DNA from: Microbacterium aurugineum
GTDB taxonomy: Bacteria; Actinomycetota; Actinomycetes; Actinomycetales; Microbacteriaceae
Direction: 5' to 3'
Length of the DNA stretch: 64,000 bases
Assembly (NCBI RefSeq): GCF_023101205.1
Contig: NZ_CP078078.1
Location: 2,303,411 to 2,367,410, forward strand
The position numbers were made by a program, and so were the translations under genes. Below, piece by piece: positions 1 to 7,659 of the stretch (the first letter of the stretch is position 1; each line of letters begins with the position of its first letter). The notes below the pieces were generated by a model. The model ran no database searches, was not told where the DNA came from, and saw only the letters and a program-made list of their open reading frames with translations.

Positions 1-73
1 CTATCGTGCCGGCCTCTCGGCCACCGTGTGCGGATGCTGAGGATATGTGCCCTGCAGGGAATGCCACGCCGCT

Positions 74-79
74 TAGAGT
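74..79 (+). promoter_or_regulatory. Leaderless -10 box for the TrhA-like gene
   Basis: TAGAGT ends exactly six bases before the GTG at 86, so transcription should start at or next to the start codon. No good -35 is visible. Confidence 0.6.
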
Positions 80-85
80 GAGCAC

Positions 86-817
86 GTGAGCACACCCGAG
101 CAGTCCGGTCCCGATGTCCCCCAGCTGCCGCTTCTCGAAGCCGCCGCCGTGGATGCTGCGGTCGATATCAAGCCGACCTGGCGCGGCTGGATCCACGCCG
201 CCACTTTCCCGGTGGCCATCGCCGCCGGCATCGTCCTGATCATCGTGGCCGACGGCGCCCCGGCGAAATGGGCGTCCGCCGTGTTCATGCTCACGTCGTT
301 GCTGCTGTTCGGCAATTCCGCCCTCTACCACCGGTTCGACTGGTCCCCCCGGGTGAAGGTCGTCCTGAAGCGGATCGACCATGCCAACATCCTGCTGCTG
401 ATCGCCGGGACCTACACCCCCCTGGCGACACTGGCGCTGCCCCCGGACAAGGGCCTGCTGCTGCTCTGCGTGGTCTGGGGCGGAACTCTGGTAGGCATCC
501 TCTTCCGCGTGTTCTGGATCAACGCCCCACGCTGGCTCTACGTCGCCCTCTACCTGCTGCTCGGCTGGGCAGCGGTGATGTACATCGTCGACCTCATGAA
601 CGCGAACTTCGCGATGATGGTGCTGGTGATCGTCGGCGGCCTCCTCTACACGGGCGGCGCCGTCGTCTACGCGCTGAAGAGGCCCAATCCGTGGCCCGGC
701 CATTTCGGCTTCCACGAGATCTTCCATGTGTGCACGGTGCTCGCGTTCCTCTGCCACTGGACCGCGTGTCTGCTCATCACCCTCGCCCCGCTGTCGCCCT
801 CGCTGGGCGCGCCGTAG
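86..817 (+). CDS. trhA: Hemolysin III / TrhA family membrane protein
   Basis: A 243-residue integral membrane protein of the hemolysin III (PAQR-like, TrhA/YqfA) family. After a hydrophilic first 30 residues there are about seven hydrophobic segments. The family's metal-site residues are recognisable: the HR pair in GNSALYHRFDW near residue 80, KRIDHANILLLIAGTYTP near 100, and the C-terminal GFHEIFHVCTVLAFLCHW with two His. The family name comes from a Bacillus cereus protein; in bacteria it is linked to membrane homeostasis, and haemolysis should not be assumed. The GTG start is chosen because a TAGAGT box sits six bases upstream, as for other leaderless genes here. It converges on the next gene with 41 bp between stops. 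Confidence 0.9.
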   Translation: MSTPEQSGPDVPQLPLLEAAAVDAAVDIKPTWRGWIHAATFPVAIAAGIVLIIVADGAPAKWASAVFMLTSLLLFGNSALYHRFDWSPRVKVVLKRIDHANILLLIAGTYTPLATLALPPDKGLLLLCVVWGGTLVGILFRVFWINAPRWLYVALYLLLGWAAVMYIVDLMNANFAMMVLVIVGGLLYTGGAVVYALKRPNPWPGHFGFHEIFHVCTVLAFLCHWTACLLITLAPLSPSLGAP

Positions 818-858
818 CCTCTGCGTGGTACGGCTCCCCATCCGCCACGCAGGGTCTC

Positions 859-1164
859 TCAGCGTGTCGGGGGGTTGTCGTCCCCGTCGCGGGTGCTCGC
901 CCCATCGGGTGAGGGCGAGTCCGGAGCGGACGTGCCGCCCTCCCCTGCGGCCGCGGCTCGCGCGGCTTCCTCAGCGTCGAGCTCTTCCCGCACCTCGTCG
1001 CGGTAACGGACCCGGCGGATGCGACGATTCATGTCCCAGATCAGCAGAATCACCGCGATCACGACGACGACGATGGCGGCGAAGCCGATGAAGCCCGGCG
1101 TGACGGCCTCCGGTGCCACGGTCATGGATGGCGTCGGCATCGGGGTCTCGGTCAGAGCGAGCAT
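859..1164 (-). CDS. Small single-pass membrane protein, function unknown
   Basis: 101 residues. One transmembrane segment (about residues 25-44, FIGFAAIVVVVIAVILLIWDM) is followed by a basic stop-transfer motif (NRRIRRVRYRDEVREEL) and an acidic, Ala/Ser/Pro-rich cytoplasmic tail. An AAAGG ribosome-binding site lies seven bases before the ATG. I recognise no domain. Such short anchored proteins are common in Microbacteriaceae beside DUF4307 genes, which here is divergent (start 1233). The coding call rests on the RBS, the clean membrane topology and the convergent arrangement with trhA. Confidence 0.7.
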   Translation of the reverse strand: MLALTETPMPTPSMTVAPEAVTPGFIGFAAIVVVVIAVILLIWDMNRRIRRVRYRDEVREELDAEEAARAAAAGEGGTSAPDSPSPDGASTRDGDDNPPTR

Positions 1165-1232
1165 GAATCGGCCTTTCGTGCGCAGGTCGCATAACCTGGT
1201 AACACCAGCCTAACGACCGGGAAGACCCACCA

Positions 1233-1619
1233 GTGACGACCGCACAGCAGCTCGACGAACGCTATGGCCGAACGCGACGGCGTCGGCTGCCGTGGATCAT
1301 CGGTGGCGCTGTCGCGCTCGTGGTCATCGGTGCCTTCAGCTGGATGACCGTATCGCAGTCGATCGCCTCGGTGGACGCCGACGACCTCGGCTTCACCCTC
1401 GTCGATGAGTACTCCGTCGATGTGAGCTTCCAGGTCACCGGCGTGCAGGGCAAGGACGTGGTGTGCGCCCTCGAAGCACTCGACGAGGAGTTCGGTGTGG
1501 TGGGCTGGAAGATCGTCGAGATCGCCGCCGGAGACAGCCACTCCCAGGCCGTCTCGGTCACCATCCCGACCGTCGCGCAGGCCACGACAGGTTTGGTGAA
1601 CACCTGCTGGGTCGCTTAG
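1233..1619 (+). CDS. DUF4307 domain-containing membrane protein
   Basis: 128 residues: a short basic N-terminus (YGRTRRRRLPW), one transmembrane helix (about residues 22-42) and an extracytoplasmic beta-rich domain of about 85 residues. This is the architecture of the actinobacterial DUF4307 family, often found next to greA as it is here. Two Cys in the exported part (VVCALEAL and NTCWVA) could form a disulfide. GTG start; the only possible RBS is a weak GGGAAG about 13 bases upstream. Function is unknown; I infer a cell-envelope role from topology alone. A strong hairpin terminator follows at 1637-1663, so it is probably not cotranscribed with greA. Confidence 0.8.
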   Translation: MTTAQQLDERYGRTRRRRLPWIIGGAVALVVIGAFSWMTVSQSIASVDADDLGFTLVDEYSVDVSFQVTGVQGKDVVCALEALDEEFGVVGWKIVEIAAGDSHSQAVSVTIPTVAQATTGLVNTCWVA

Positions 1620-1636
1620 ACTCGTGCCAGACAGAC

Positions 1637-1663
1637 GACGCCCCGGCACCGTGCCGGGGCGTC
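1637..1663 (+). terminator. Strong hairpin between DUF4307 gene and greA
   Basis: A perfect 13-bp inverted repeat (GACGCCCCGGCAC and its complement, one central base) starts 18 bases after the DUF4307 stop and is followed by TTGG. It reads as a GC-rich intrinsic terminator although the U-tract is poor. Confidence 0.7.
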
Positions 1664-1716
1664 TTGGCATATCCCCCGCAGCACGTCGGTGGGATCCCGA
1701 AAGAAGGAGCTTCGCC

Positions 1717-2205
1717 ATGTCCACCGATGCTCAGGTCCCCTTTCTCACGCAGGAGGCGTATGACCGGCTCGTCGCCGAGCTGGAGCACCTGTCGACCGTC
1801 GGTCGCGATGAGATCGCCAAGCGCATCGAGGCGGCCCGCGAAGAAGGCGACCTCAAGGAGAACGGCGGATACCACGCCGCCAAAGACGAGCAGGGCAAGC
1901 AGGAAGCCCGCATCCGCACCCTCGAGGGCCTGTTGAAGACCGCCAAGGTCGGCGAAGCTCCGGCCAGCCGCGGGATCGTCGAGCCCGGCACCGTCGTCAC
2001 GGCGCTCGTGGCCGGCGGCGAAGAGGTCTTCCTCCTCGGCAGCCGCGAGATCGCTTCCGGCGGCGACCTCGACGTCTACAGCGAGGCCAGCCCGCTGGGC
2101 CAGGCGATCCTCGGCCTCAAGGTCGGCGAGAAGTCGTCGTACGAGGCCCCGAACGGACGCAGCATCGACGTCGAGATCGTGAACGTCGAGACCTACACGG
2201 GCTGA
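1717..2205 (+). CDS. greA: Transcription elongation factor GreA
   Basis: 162 residues, the usual GreA length. GreA binds the RNA polymerase secondary channel and stimulates cleavage of backtracked transcripts. The N-terminal coiled coil (residues about 1-75) carries the conserved tip region REEGDLKENGGYHAAKDEQ, with the acidic D and E that complete the polymerase active site. The C-terminal FKBP-like domain follows (GTVVTALV, SPLGQAILGLKVGEKSSYEAP). The ATG at 1717 is selected by an AAGAAGGAGC ribosome-binding site; an upstream in-frame start would put coding sequence through the terminator hairpin. Confidence 0.97.
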   Translation: MSTDAQVPFLTQEAYDRLVAELEHLSTVGRDEIAKRIEAAREEGDLKENGGYHAAKDEQGKQEARIRTLEGLLKTAKVGEAPASRGIVEPGTVVTALVAGGEEVFLLGSREIASGGDLDVYSEASPLGQAILGLKVGEKSSYEAPNGRSIDVEIVNVETYTG

Positions 2206-2218
2206 CGCACCGTCGACG

Positions 2219-2252
2219 AGCGCCCCGCATCCTCTCGGACGCGGGGGCGCTT
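2219..2252 (+). terminator. Terminator after greA
   Basis: AGCGCCCC and GGGGCGCT pair around a loop rich in CT, starting 14 bases after the greA stop; the right arm is followed by TTCTGCG. It also sits at the 3' end of convergent ilvA. Confidence 0.6.
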
Positions 2253-2292
2253 CTGCGTGGAGGGGGGCCGCGGAGGATCCGGGCGCTCGTGC

Positions 2293-3522
2293 TCAATCCG
2301 GGACGAGGATGGGCGCGAACCCGGCGCGACGCAGCGTGTCGAGCGTGTGCTCCGAATGCTCGGGTCCCCGTGTCTCGACGCTGAGCTCCAGGATCACATC
2401 GCTGATCTGGAGTCCGTGACCGTGCCGCGTGTGCATGGCTTCGATGACGTTCGCCCCGGCTTCGGCGATGAGCTCCGACACACGAGCGAGCTGCCCCGGC
2501 CGGTCGGGGAGCGGAATCCGGATCGTCAGGTACCGGCCGGAGGCCGCGAGGCCGTGAGAGACCACGCGCTGCAACAGGAGCGGGTCGATGTTGCCGCCGG
2601 AGAGCACCGCCATCGTCGTTCCCGTTCCGGAGACCTTGCCGGCCAGGATCGCCGCCACACCCGCGGCACCGGCGGGTTCGACCACGACCTTCGCCTGCTC
2701 CAGCAGGATGAGGATGGCCCGCGCGAGATCATCGTCGGAGACGGTGACCACCTCATCGACGAGGTCTTTGATGATCTCGAAGGGGACGGCTCCCGGACGG
2801 GCGACGAGGATGCCGTCGGCGATGGTCGGACGAGTGACGATGTCGACCGGCTCCCCCGCCGCGAGCGAGGGCGGCACGGCGGCGGCGTTCTCCGCCTGGA
2901 CCCCGATGATGCGTACCGTCCGCCCGAGTTCGGCGGCTCGGGCCTTCACGGCCGCGGCGACACCCGCGATGAGCCCGCCTCCCCCGATGCCGAGGACGAC
3001 CGTGTCGACGTCCGGCGCATCCTCCAGCAGTTCGAGGCCGAGCGTTCCCTGTCCGATCACGACGTCGCGGTGGTCGAACGGGTGGATCAGCACGGCCCCG
3101 GTGCGCTCGGAGAATTCCGCCGCCAGACGCAGCGAGGTCGCGACGGTCTCCCCCTCCAGCACGACCTCTGCGCCGTACCCGCGGGTGGCGAGGAGCTTGG
3201 GCACGGGAACGCCGAGCGGCATGAAGATCGTGGCCGGGATGCCGAGGGCCTGGGCGGCGAGGGCGACACCCTGGGCATGGTTGCCCGCGGAGGCGGCGAC
3301 GACACCGCGGGAGCGCTCCTCAGCGCTCAGCCGCGACAGCCGGTACGCGGCACCGCGGATCTTGAAGGAACCCGTGCGCTGAAGATTCTCCATCTTGAGC
3401 AGGACCGTGCTGCCGTGGATGTCCGACAGCGCTCGCGACGGCAGCGTCGGCGTGTGCGAGATCACCTCAGCCAGACTCTGAGCTGCGTGCTCGAACTCGG
3501 TCAGGCTGGGGACTTCGCTCAT
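2293..3522 (-). CDS. ilvA: Threonine ammonia-lyase (threonine dehydratase) with ACT domain
   Basis: 409 residues. PLP enzyme that deaminates L-threonine to 2-oxobutanoate, the first committed step to isoleucine. The PLP lysine is K54 in GSFKIRGAAY; SAGNHAQGVALAA (near 77-89) and the GIGGGGLIAG phosphate-binding loop are intact. A C-terminal ACT domain begins at YLTIRIPLPDRPGQLARVSELI (about residue 330). The single ACT domain and about 400 residues match the shorter TdcB/YbdP-type enzyme common in actinobacteria rather than the 500-residue E. coli IlvA. The start codon overlaps the stop of the upstream AI-2E-family gene (ATGA), so translation is probably coupled. Confidence 0.95.
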   Translation of the reverse strand: MSEVPSLTEFEHAAQSLAEVISHTPTLPSRALSDIHGSTVLLKMENLQRTGSFKIRGAAYRLSRLSAEERSRGVVAASAGNHAQGVALAAQALGIPATIFMPLGVPVPKLLATRGYGAEVVLEGETVATSLRLAAEFSERTGAVLIHPFDHRDVVIGQGTLGLELLEDAPDVDTVVLGIGGGGLIAGVAAAVKARAAELGRTVRIIGVQAENAAAVPPSLAAGEPVDIVTRPTIADGILVARPGAVPFEIIKDLVDEVVTVSDDDLARAILILLEQAKVVVEPAGAAGVAAILAGKVSGTGTTMAVLSGGNIDPLLLQRVVSHGLAASGRYLTIRIPLPDRPGQLARVSELIAEAGANVIEAMHTRHGHGLQISDVILELSVETRGPEHSEHTLDTLRRAGFAPILVPD

Positions 3523-4715
3523 CGATTCCTCCGTCTCCGCTCGCGCGGTACTGTGCTCCAGATAAGGTCTCCGCTCGGGCCCGCGCCGGTGCGCCAGGAT
3601 CCCGTGCTGATGGTCACCGCCGCGACGTTGACGAAAGCCGCCAACGGTACGGCGAAGAGGGCTCCGGGGATTCCCGCGATCATCGCGCCGCCCGCGACCA
3701 CGAGGACGACGGCGAGGGGGTGCACCTTGACCGCCGAGCCCATCATGATCGGCTGCAGGATGTGCCCCTCGATCTGCTGGACGGCCAGCACGACCACGAG
3801 CATCCACAGCGCGATCCAGGGACCGTTGTAGACGAGCGCGAGGAAGACGGCCACGGCGCCGGTCACGACGGCACCGACGATCGGGATGAAGGAGCCGAGG
3901 AACACCAGGACGGCGACGGGAAGGGCGAGCGGCACCTGGAGCAGGAAGGCTCCGAGCCCGATGCCGATCGCATCGATGGTCGCCACGAACAACTGGGTGC
4001 GGGCGTAGTTCACGATCGTGGCCCAGCCGTTACGCGCGGCCCCATCGACCGCCGGCCGTGCTTTGCGCGGGAAGATCTTGACCGTCCACCGCCAGATGCC
4101 CGCACCGTCGGCGAGCAGGCAGATGAGGATGAACAGCGACAGCAGTGCGCCGGTGGCGACGTGCCCGACGGTCGTGCCGATGGCGAGAGCGCCCGTCCAG
4201 AGGGCCTGGGTCTGCTCGGTGAGGAAGTCGAGCCCCTGCTGCAGGTAGTCGGCGATCTGCGTGTCGGAGAGCTTCAGCGGCCCTTCGTGAAGCCAGACCT
4301 GGAACTGATCGAACGCCTCGGTCGATCGCGCCTGGACGTCAGGGAGCTGAGCGCGCACCTGCCAGACCACCAGCCACATCAGCCCCGTGACGACGGCGGC
4401 TGTGCCGATGAGGGAGAGCGTGATCGCCAACCAGCGCGGGACGCCGTGACGCAGCATCCACGAGAACGCCGGCCAGAGCAGAGCGGTGATGAGGATACCG
4501 ACCATGAGCGGGATGACCAGGAGCTTGAGCAACATGACCAGCCAGATGAAGACGCCGATCGCCGCCGCGATGAGCAGCAGACGCCAGGCGTAGCTCGCCG
4601 TGATCCGCAGTGGCAGCGGTACCGCCTCGTCGGCCTCGGTCGTCACGGTGCGGTCCGTGGAGACCGGGCGCGGACGGAAGAGATCTCGCAGCCGGGGTCG
4701 CTGATCCTCACTCAT
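3519..4715 (-). CDS. AI-2E/PerM family transporter
   Basis: 398 residues with about eight hydrophobic segments. The family layout is clear: two N-terminal helices (about 28-80), a third near 90-110, a soluble helical stretch (about 115-165, QVRAQLPDVQARSTEAFDQF) and a C-terminal bundle that includes the conserved FLGSFIPIVGAVVTGAVAVFLAL and QQIEGHILQPIMMGSAVKVHPLAV motifs. Members range from an autoinducer-2 exporter (TqsA) to Na+/H+ antiporters, so no substrate can be assigned. ATG start with a TAGACT box six bases upstream, so a leaderless mRNA is likely. It shares an ATGA junction with ilvA downstream, and is the likely promoter-proximal gene of that pair. Confidence 0.9.
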   Translation of the reverse strand: MSEDQRPRLRDLFRPRPVSTDRTVTTEADEAVPLPLRITASYAWRLLLIAAAIGVFIWLVMLLKLLVIPLMVGILITALLWPAFSWMLRHGVPRWLAITLSLIGTAAVVTGLMWLVVWQVRAQLPDVQARSTEAFDQFQVWLHEGPLKLSDTQIADYLQQGLDFLTEQTQALWTGALAIGTTVGHVATGALLSLFILICLLADGAGIWRWTVKIFPRKARPAVDGAARNGWATIVNYARTQLFVATIDAIGIGLGAFLLQVPLALPVAVLVFLGSFIPIVGAVVTGAVAVFLALVYNGPWIALWMLVVVLAVQQIEGHILQPIMMGSAVKVHPLAVVLVVAGGAMIAGIPGALFAVPLAAFVNVAAVTISTGSWRTGAGPSGDLIWSTVPRERRRRNR

Positions 4716-4721
4716 CGCCCA

Positions 4722-4727
4722 AGTCTA
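4722..4727 (-). promoter_or_regulatory. Leaderless -10 box for AI-2E gene/ilvA
   Basis: TAGACT on the minus strand, six bases before the ATG at 4715. Confidence 0.6.
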
Positions 4728-4792
4728 CGGTCATGCCGTATGCCGTTGGACGCATCCTTCACCGCCGGGATCGCGATGTCGGACGCCGGCGA

Positions 4793-4798
4793 TACGCT
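4793..4798 (+). promoter_or_regulatory. Leaderless -10 box for YcaQ-like gene
   Basis: TACGCT ends six bases before the GTG at 4805. Confidence 0.6.
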
Positions 4799-4804
4799 GA
4801 CGAC

Positions 4805-6061
4805 GTGACCGAATCCCTCAGCGCCACCCAGGCGCGCCGCATCGCGCTGGCCGCTCAGGGCTTCACGCGAGCGCGACCCGCGTCGGTCGCTGCGCGCCAC
4901 GTGCATCGGGTGATGGATCGTCTCGGCGTGCTGCAGATCGACTCCGTGAACGTGTTCGCGCGCTCCCACTACCTGCCGCTGTTCTCGCGTCTCGGCGACT
5001 ACGACCCCGCCCTCCTGGACCGGGTCTTCCTTTCCCGCACCACGCACTACGTCGAGTACCTGGCGCACGAGGCGACGTTCATCCCGATCGCGGACTGGCC
5101 GCTCTGGCGTTTTCGTATGGAAGACTTCCGTCGGCGCTGGGCGGACGAGGATTCCTGGCTGAGCCGCAACGCCCGCACCGTGGCGTGGGTGCAAGACGAA
5201 CTGCGCTCCCGAGGTCCGCTGCGCCCGGCCGACCTCCGCGCGGACGCGCCCCGCGAACGAGGCACCTGGTGGGACTGGGACGAGGTCAAGCTGGCGCTCG
5301 AGCACCTCTGGCGCACGGGAGACGTCGCCGTCAGTGGGCGCAAGGGCTTCGAGCGGACGTACGCCCTTGCCGAGCAGGTCATCCCCGACCCGATCCGTTC
5401 GCAGGAGGTCTCGCGCGCCGACGCGATCCTCGAGCTGACGCGCCGTGCCGCCCGCTCGAGCGGCGTCGCGACGCAGTCCGACCTCGCCGACTACTACCGG
5501 ATCCGCGATCGCGCCACGATCGCGCGATCGATCGCCGCGTTGGTCGACGAGGGTGAGCTGATCCCGGTGCAGGTCCGCGGATGGGAACGAGGCGGACGCC
5601 CGCTCCCCGCCTGGCGACACCGTGACGCCGTGCTCCCTCGCAGAGTCGACGCGGCAGCCCTGCTGACGCCGTTCGATCCGGTGGTCTGGTTCCGCGAGCG
5701 CGCTCTTCGCATCTTCGACCTCGATTACCGGATCGAGATCTACGTGCCCGCCGAGAAGCGTCGGTTCGGCTACTACTCGCTCCCGGTCCTCGTGGGCGAC
5801 CGCATCGTCGCGCGCGTCGATCTCAAGGCCGATCGCGCCACCTCCACCCTTCAGGTGCAGTCCGCCTGGTGGGAACCCCACGCCCGCCCGGAAGATGCCG
5901 ATGCGATCGCCGCCGAACTGATGCTCGCCGCGCACTGGCAGGGTCTCGAGCACGTGTCGGTGTCGGGCTGGGGCGACGCCACCGCCGAGGTGCACGGCGC
6001 ATTGGTCCGGGCCGGTGGCTCCGTCGGGCGGCACGCACATGTCAGGGAGGGCGCGACGTGA
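4805..6061 (+). CDS. Winged-helix DNA glycosylase, YcaQ/AlkX family
   Basis: 418 residues, close to E. coli YcaQ (about 410). The family unhooks interstrand crosslinks and bulky alkylated purines (Streptomyces AlkZ, E. coli YcaQ). Seen here: N-terminal LSATQARRIALAAQGF, LGVLQIDSVNVFARSHYLPLFSRLG (residues about 38-62), the HYVEYLAHEATFIP stretch, and the DPVVWFRERALRIFDLDYRIEIYVPAEKRRFGYYSLPVLVGDRIVARVDLKADR block, which contains the family's QxQ/QxD-region counterpart. GTG start with TACGCT six bases upstream indicates a leaderless mRNA. The stop overlaps the next start (GTGA). Which lesion it repairs cannot be read from sequence. Confidence 0.88.
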   Translation: MTESLSATQARRIALAAQGFTRARPASVAARHVHRVMDRLGVLQIDSVNVFARSHYLPLFSRLGDYDPALLDRVFLSRTTHYVEYLAHEATFIPIADWPLWRFRMEDFRRRWADEDSWLSRNARTVAWVQDELRSRGPLRPADLRADAPRERGTWWDWDEVKLALEHLWRTGDVAVSGRKGFERTYALAEQVIPDPIRSQEVSRADAILELTRRAARSSGVATQSDLADYYRIRDRATIARSIAALVDEGELIPVQVRGWERGGRPLPAWRHRDAVLPRRVDAAALLTPFDPVVWFRERALRIFDLDYRIEIYVPAEKRRFGYYSLPVLVGDRIVARVDLKADRATSTLQVQSAWWEPHARPEDADAIAAELMLAAHWQGLEHVSVSGWGDATAEVHGALVRAGGSVGRHAHVREGAT

Positions 6062-6972
6062 GTCGGGCTCGGTGGTGGGTGATCGGCGGAGCCGCAGGAG
6101 TCGTGCTCGTGGGTGCCGCCGTCTGGATCTGGGAGTCGACCTCAGGTTCCCCGACGCCGGAGGATGCCGCCATCAGCTATCTCCGGGCGCTCGAATCCGG
6201 TGATCCCGATGCCGTCGAGGCGACGGGAGTCGACGTCTCCACCGATGCTCTCACCGCGTTCGCCGCCGCGACCGGTGTCATCGAAGACGCCGTGGTGACA
6301 TCTGCGAGCGACGACCGACGCGCACGCGGCGGTGAAGAAGCGACCGTGGGGATCTCGTTCGTGCTCGACGGTGAGGAACACACGGCAGAGCTGTCTCTGA
6401 CGCCTGTCGGCGGACGCTGGACCGTCGACGCGTCCGGCCTGGGCACGGTGACGCCCACAACCACGATCGGCTCCTTCGTCGCGGTCGGCGAGCAGACCCT
6501 GCCGACCGCAGAGAAGGCCTCCCTGCTCCCTGCCGCCTACTCGGTCGCCCCCGCGCCGGTCGCACTGCTCGACGGCCGCAGCGCGCTGGTGGTGCTCCCC
6601 GGCGAAGAGTCGGAGCTCGCCGTGGAGGCAACGCTCCGACCGGAGGCGACGGTCGCGGCGCAGAAGCAACTCGACGACTACCTCGCGGCGTGCACAACGT
6701 CGTCGGACGCGGCACCCGAGGGGTGCGGAATCCGGATCCCGTGGGGCACCGAGTTCCGCGCGGTGTCGGAGTTCCGCTACCGCGTCGACGAGCTGCCGAC
6801 CGTGACGCTCGACGGCACCGGGTTCCGCGCCCACGGCGGGGCACTCGTCGCCACGCTGGTCGGCACCGGTCAGGACGGCGCGGCGCGCACCACGACGTAC
6901 CGCACGGATTCCTGGGGCGTGCGCGGAGACGTAACCTTCACCGACGAGGGCCTGGTGCTGTCCGTCTGGTGA
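6058..6972 (+). CDS. Membrane-anchored secreted protein, function unknown
   Basis: 304 residues. An N-terminal signal-anchor (RWWVIGGAAGVVLVGAAVWIW, about residues 5-25) precedes an extracytoplasmic region with two parts. The first, about residues 33-130 (TPEDAAISYLRALESGDPDAVEA onward), resembles the NTF2-like/DUF4878 type of exported domain. The second is beta-rich, about 140-300, with one pair of Cys (AACTTSSDAAPEGCG). The GTG start overlaps the stop of the YcaQ-like gene. No catalytic motif is visible. The lipobox is absent, so it is anchored by the helix rather than by lipid. Confidence 0.75.
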   Translation: MSRARWWVIGGAAGVVLVGAAVWIWESTSGSPTPEDAAISYLRALESGDPDAVEATGVDVSTDALTAFAAATGVIEDAVVTSASDDRRARGGEEATVGISFVLDGEEHTAELSLTPVGGRWTVDASGLGTVTPTTTIGSFVAVGEQTLPTAEKASLLPAAYSVAPAPVALLDGRSALVVLPGEESELAVEATLRPEATVAAQKQLDDYLAACTTSSDAAPEGCGIRIPWGTEFRAVSEFRYRVDELPTVTLDGTGFRAHGGALVATLVGTGQDGAARTTTYRTDSWGVRGDVTFTDEGLVLSVW

Positions 6973-7002
6973 GTGCGCTCTCCGTCGGAACTGCGCGCTC
7001 CG

Positions 7003-7569
7003 TCAGAACTGCACGCGAGGCGGCTCGGAGATCGCGCTGCTGTCGGCGACCTCGAAGAACTCGCGCTCGGTGAAGCCCAGCCCCTTCGCGAACAGGTTGT
7101 TCGGAAAAACCTTGATCTTGGTGTTGAGCTCGCGCACACCGCCGTTGTAGAACCGGCGCGCGGCTTGGATCTTGTCCTCGGTGTCGACGAGTGCCTGCTG
7201 CACCTGGAGGAAGTTGGTGCTGGCCTGCAGCTGCGGGTATGCCTCGGCGACCGCGAACAGACTGCGCAGGGCCTGTTGCAGGTGCCCCTCGGCGATGCCC
7301 GCCTCGCCGGGCCCACCGGCCGAGAGCGTCTCGGCGCGCGCACGGGTGACGTTCTCGAAGACCGCCTTCTCATGGGAGGCGTAGCCCTTGACGGTCTCGA
7401 TCAGGTTCGGGATGAGGTCGGCTCGTCGCTTCAACTGCACCGTGATCCCGCTCCACGCCTCATCGACGCGCACCTTGAGCTGCACCAACGAGTTGTACGT
7501 GGCCCACAGATAGATGCCGGCGAGCAGGATCACTCCGACAACGATCAGTACCGGCACGAGCCATTCCAT
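7003..7569 (-). CDS. LemA family protein
   Basis: 188 residues, the standard LemA length. One N-terminal transmembrane helix (about residues 4-24) is followed by a cytoplasmic-side helical bundle with family motifs: YNSLVQLKVRVDEAWSGITVQLKRRADLIPNLIETVKGYASHE and the C-terminal ARRFYNGGVRELNTKIKVFPNNLFAKGLGF. LemA proteins are often paired with HtpX or TPM-domain proteins; neither is adjacent here, so it is a stand-alone copy. RBS GGAAGG is about 13 bases upstream of ATG. The molecular role is unknown. Confidence 0.92.
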   Translation of the reverse strand: MEWLVPVLIVVGVILLAGIYLWATYNSLVQLKVRVDEAWSGITVQLKRRADLIPNLIETVKGYASHEKAVFENVTRARAETLSAGGPGEAGIAEGHLQQALRSLFAVAEAYPQLQASTNFLQVQQALVDTEDKIQAARRFYNGGVRELNTKIKVFPNNLFAKGLGFTEREFFEVADSSAISEPPRVQF

Positions 7570-7659
7570 CAGAGGCCCACCCTTCCTCGTGTTTCTCCCA
7601 TCCTAGACGCGCACCCTGCACGTGGACTGGGCGCCGACGCACTCTCCACGGACGTCGGA

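Noticed and set aside
86..817. True haemolysin/virulence factor
   Set aside because: The family name is historical; this is a widespread housekeeping-type membrane protein.
2257..3831. A 524-codon open frame on the plus strand across ilvA
   Set aside because: Opposite-strand shadow of ilvA at high G+C; Arg/Asp/Gly-rich translation, no RBS and no recognisable domain.
4793..4805. Upstream in-frame starts for the YcaQ-like gene and several others
   Set aside because: They would place coding sequence across the TANNNT box that sits six bases from the chosen start; extended N-termini showed no family similarity.
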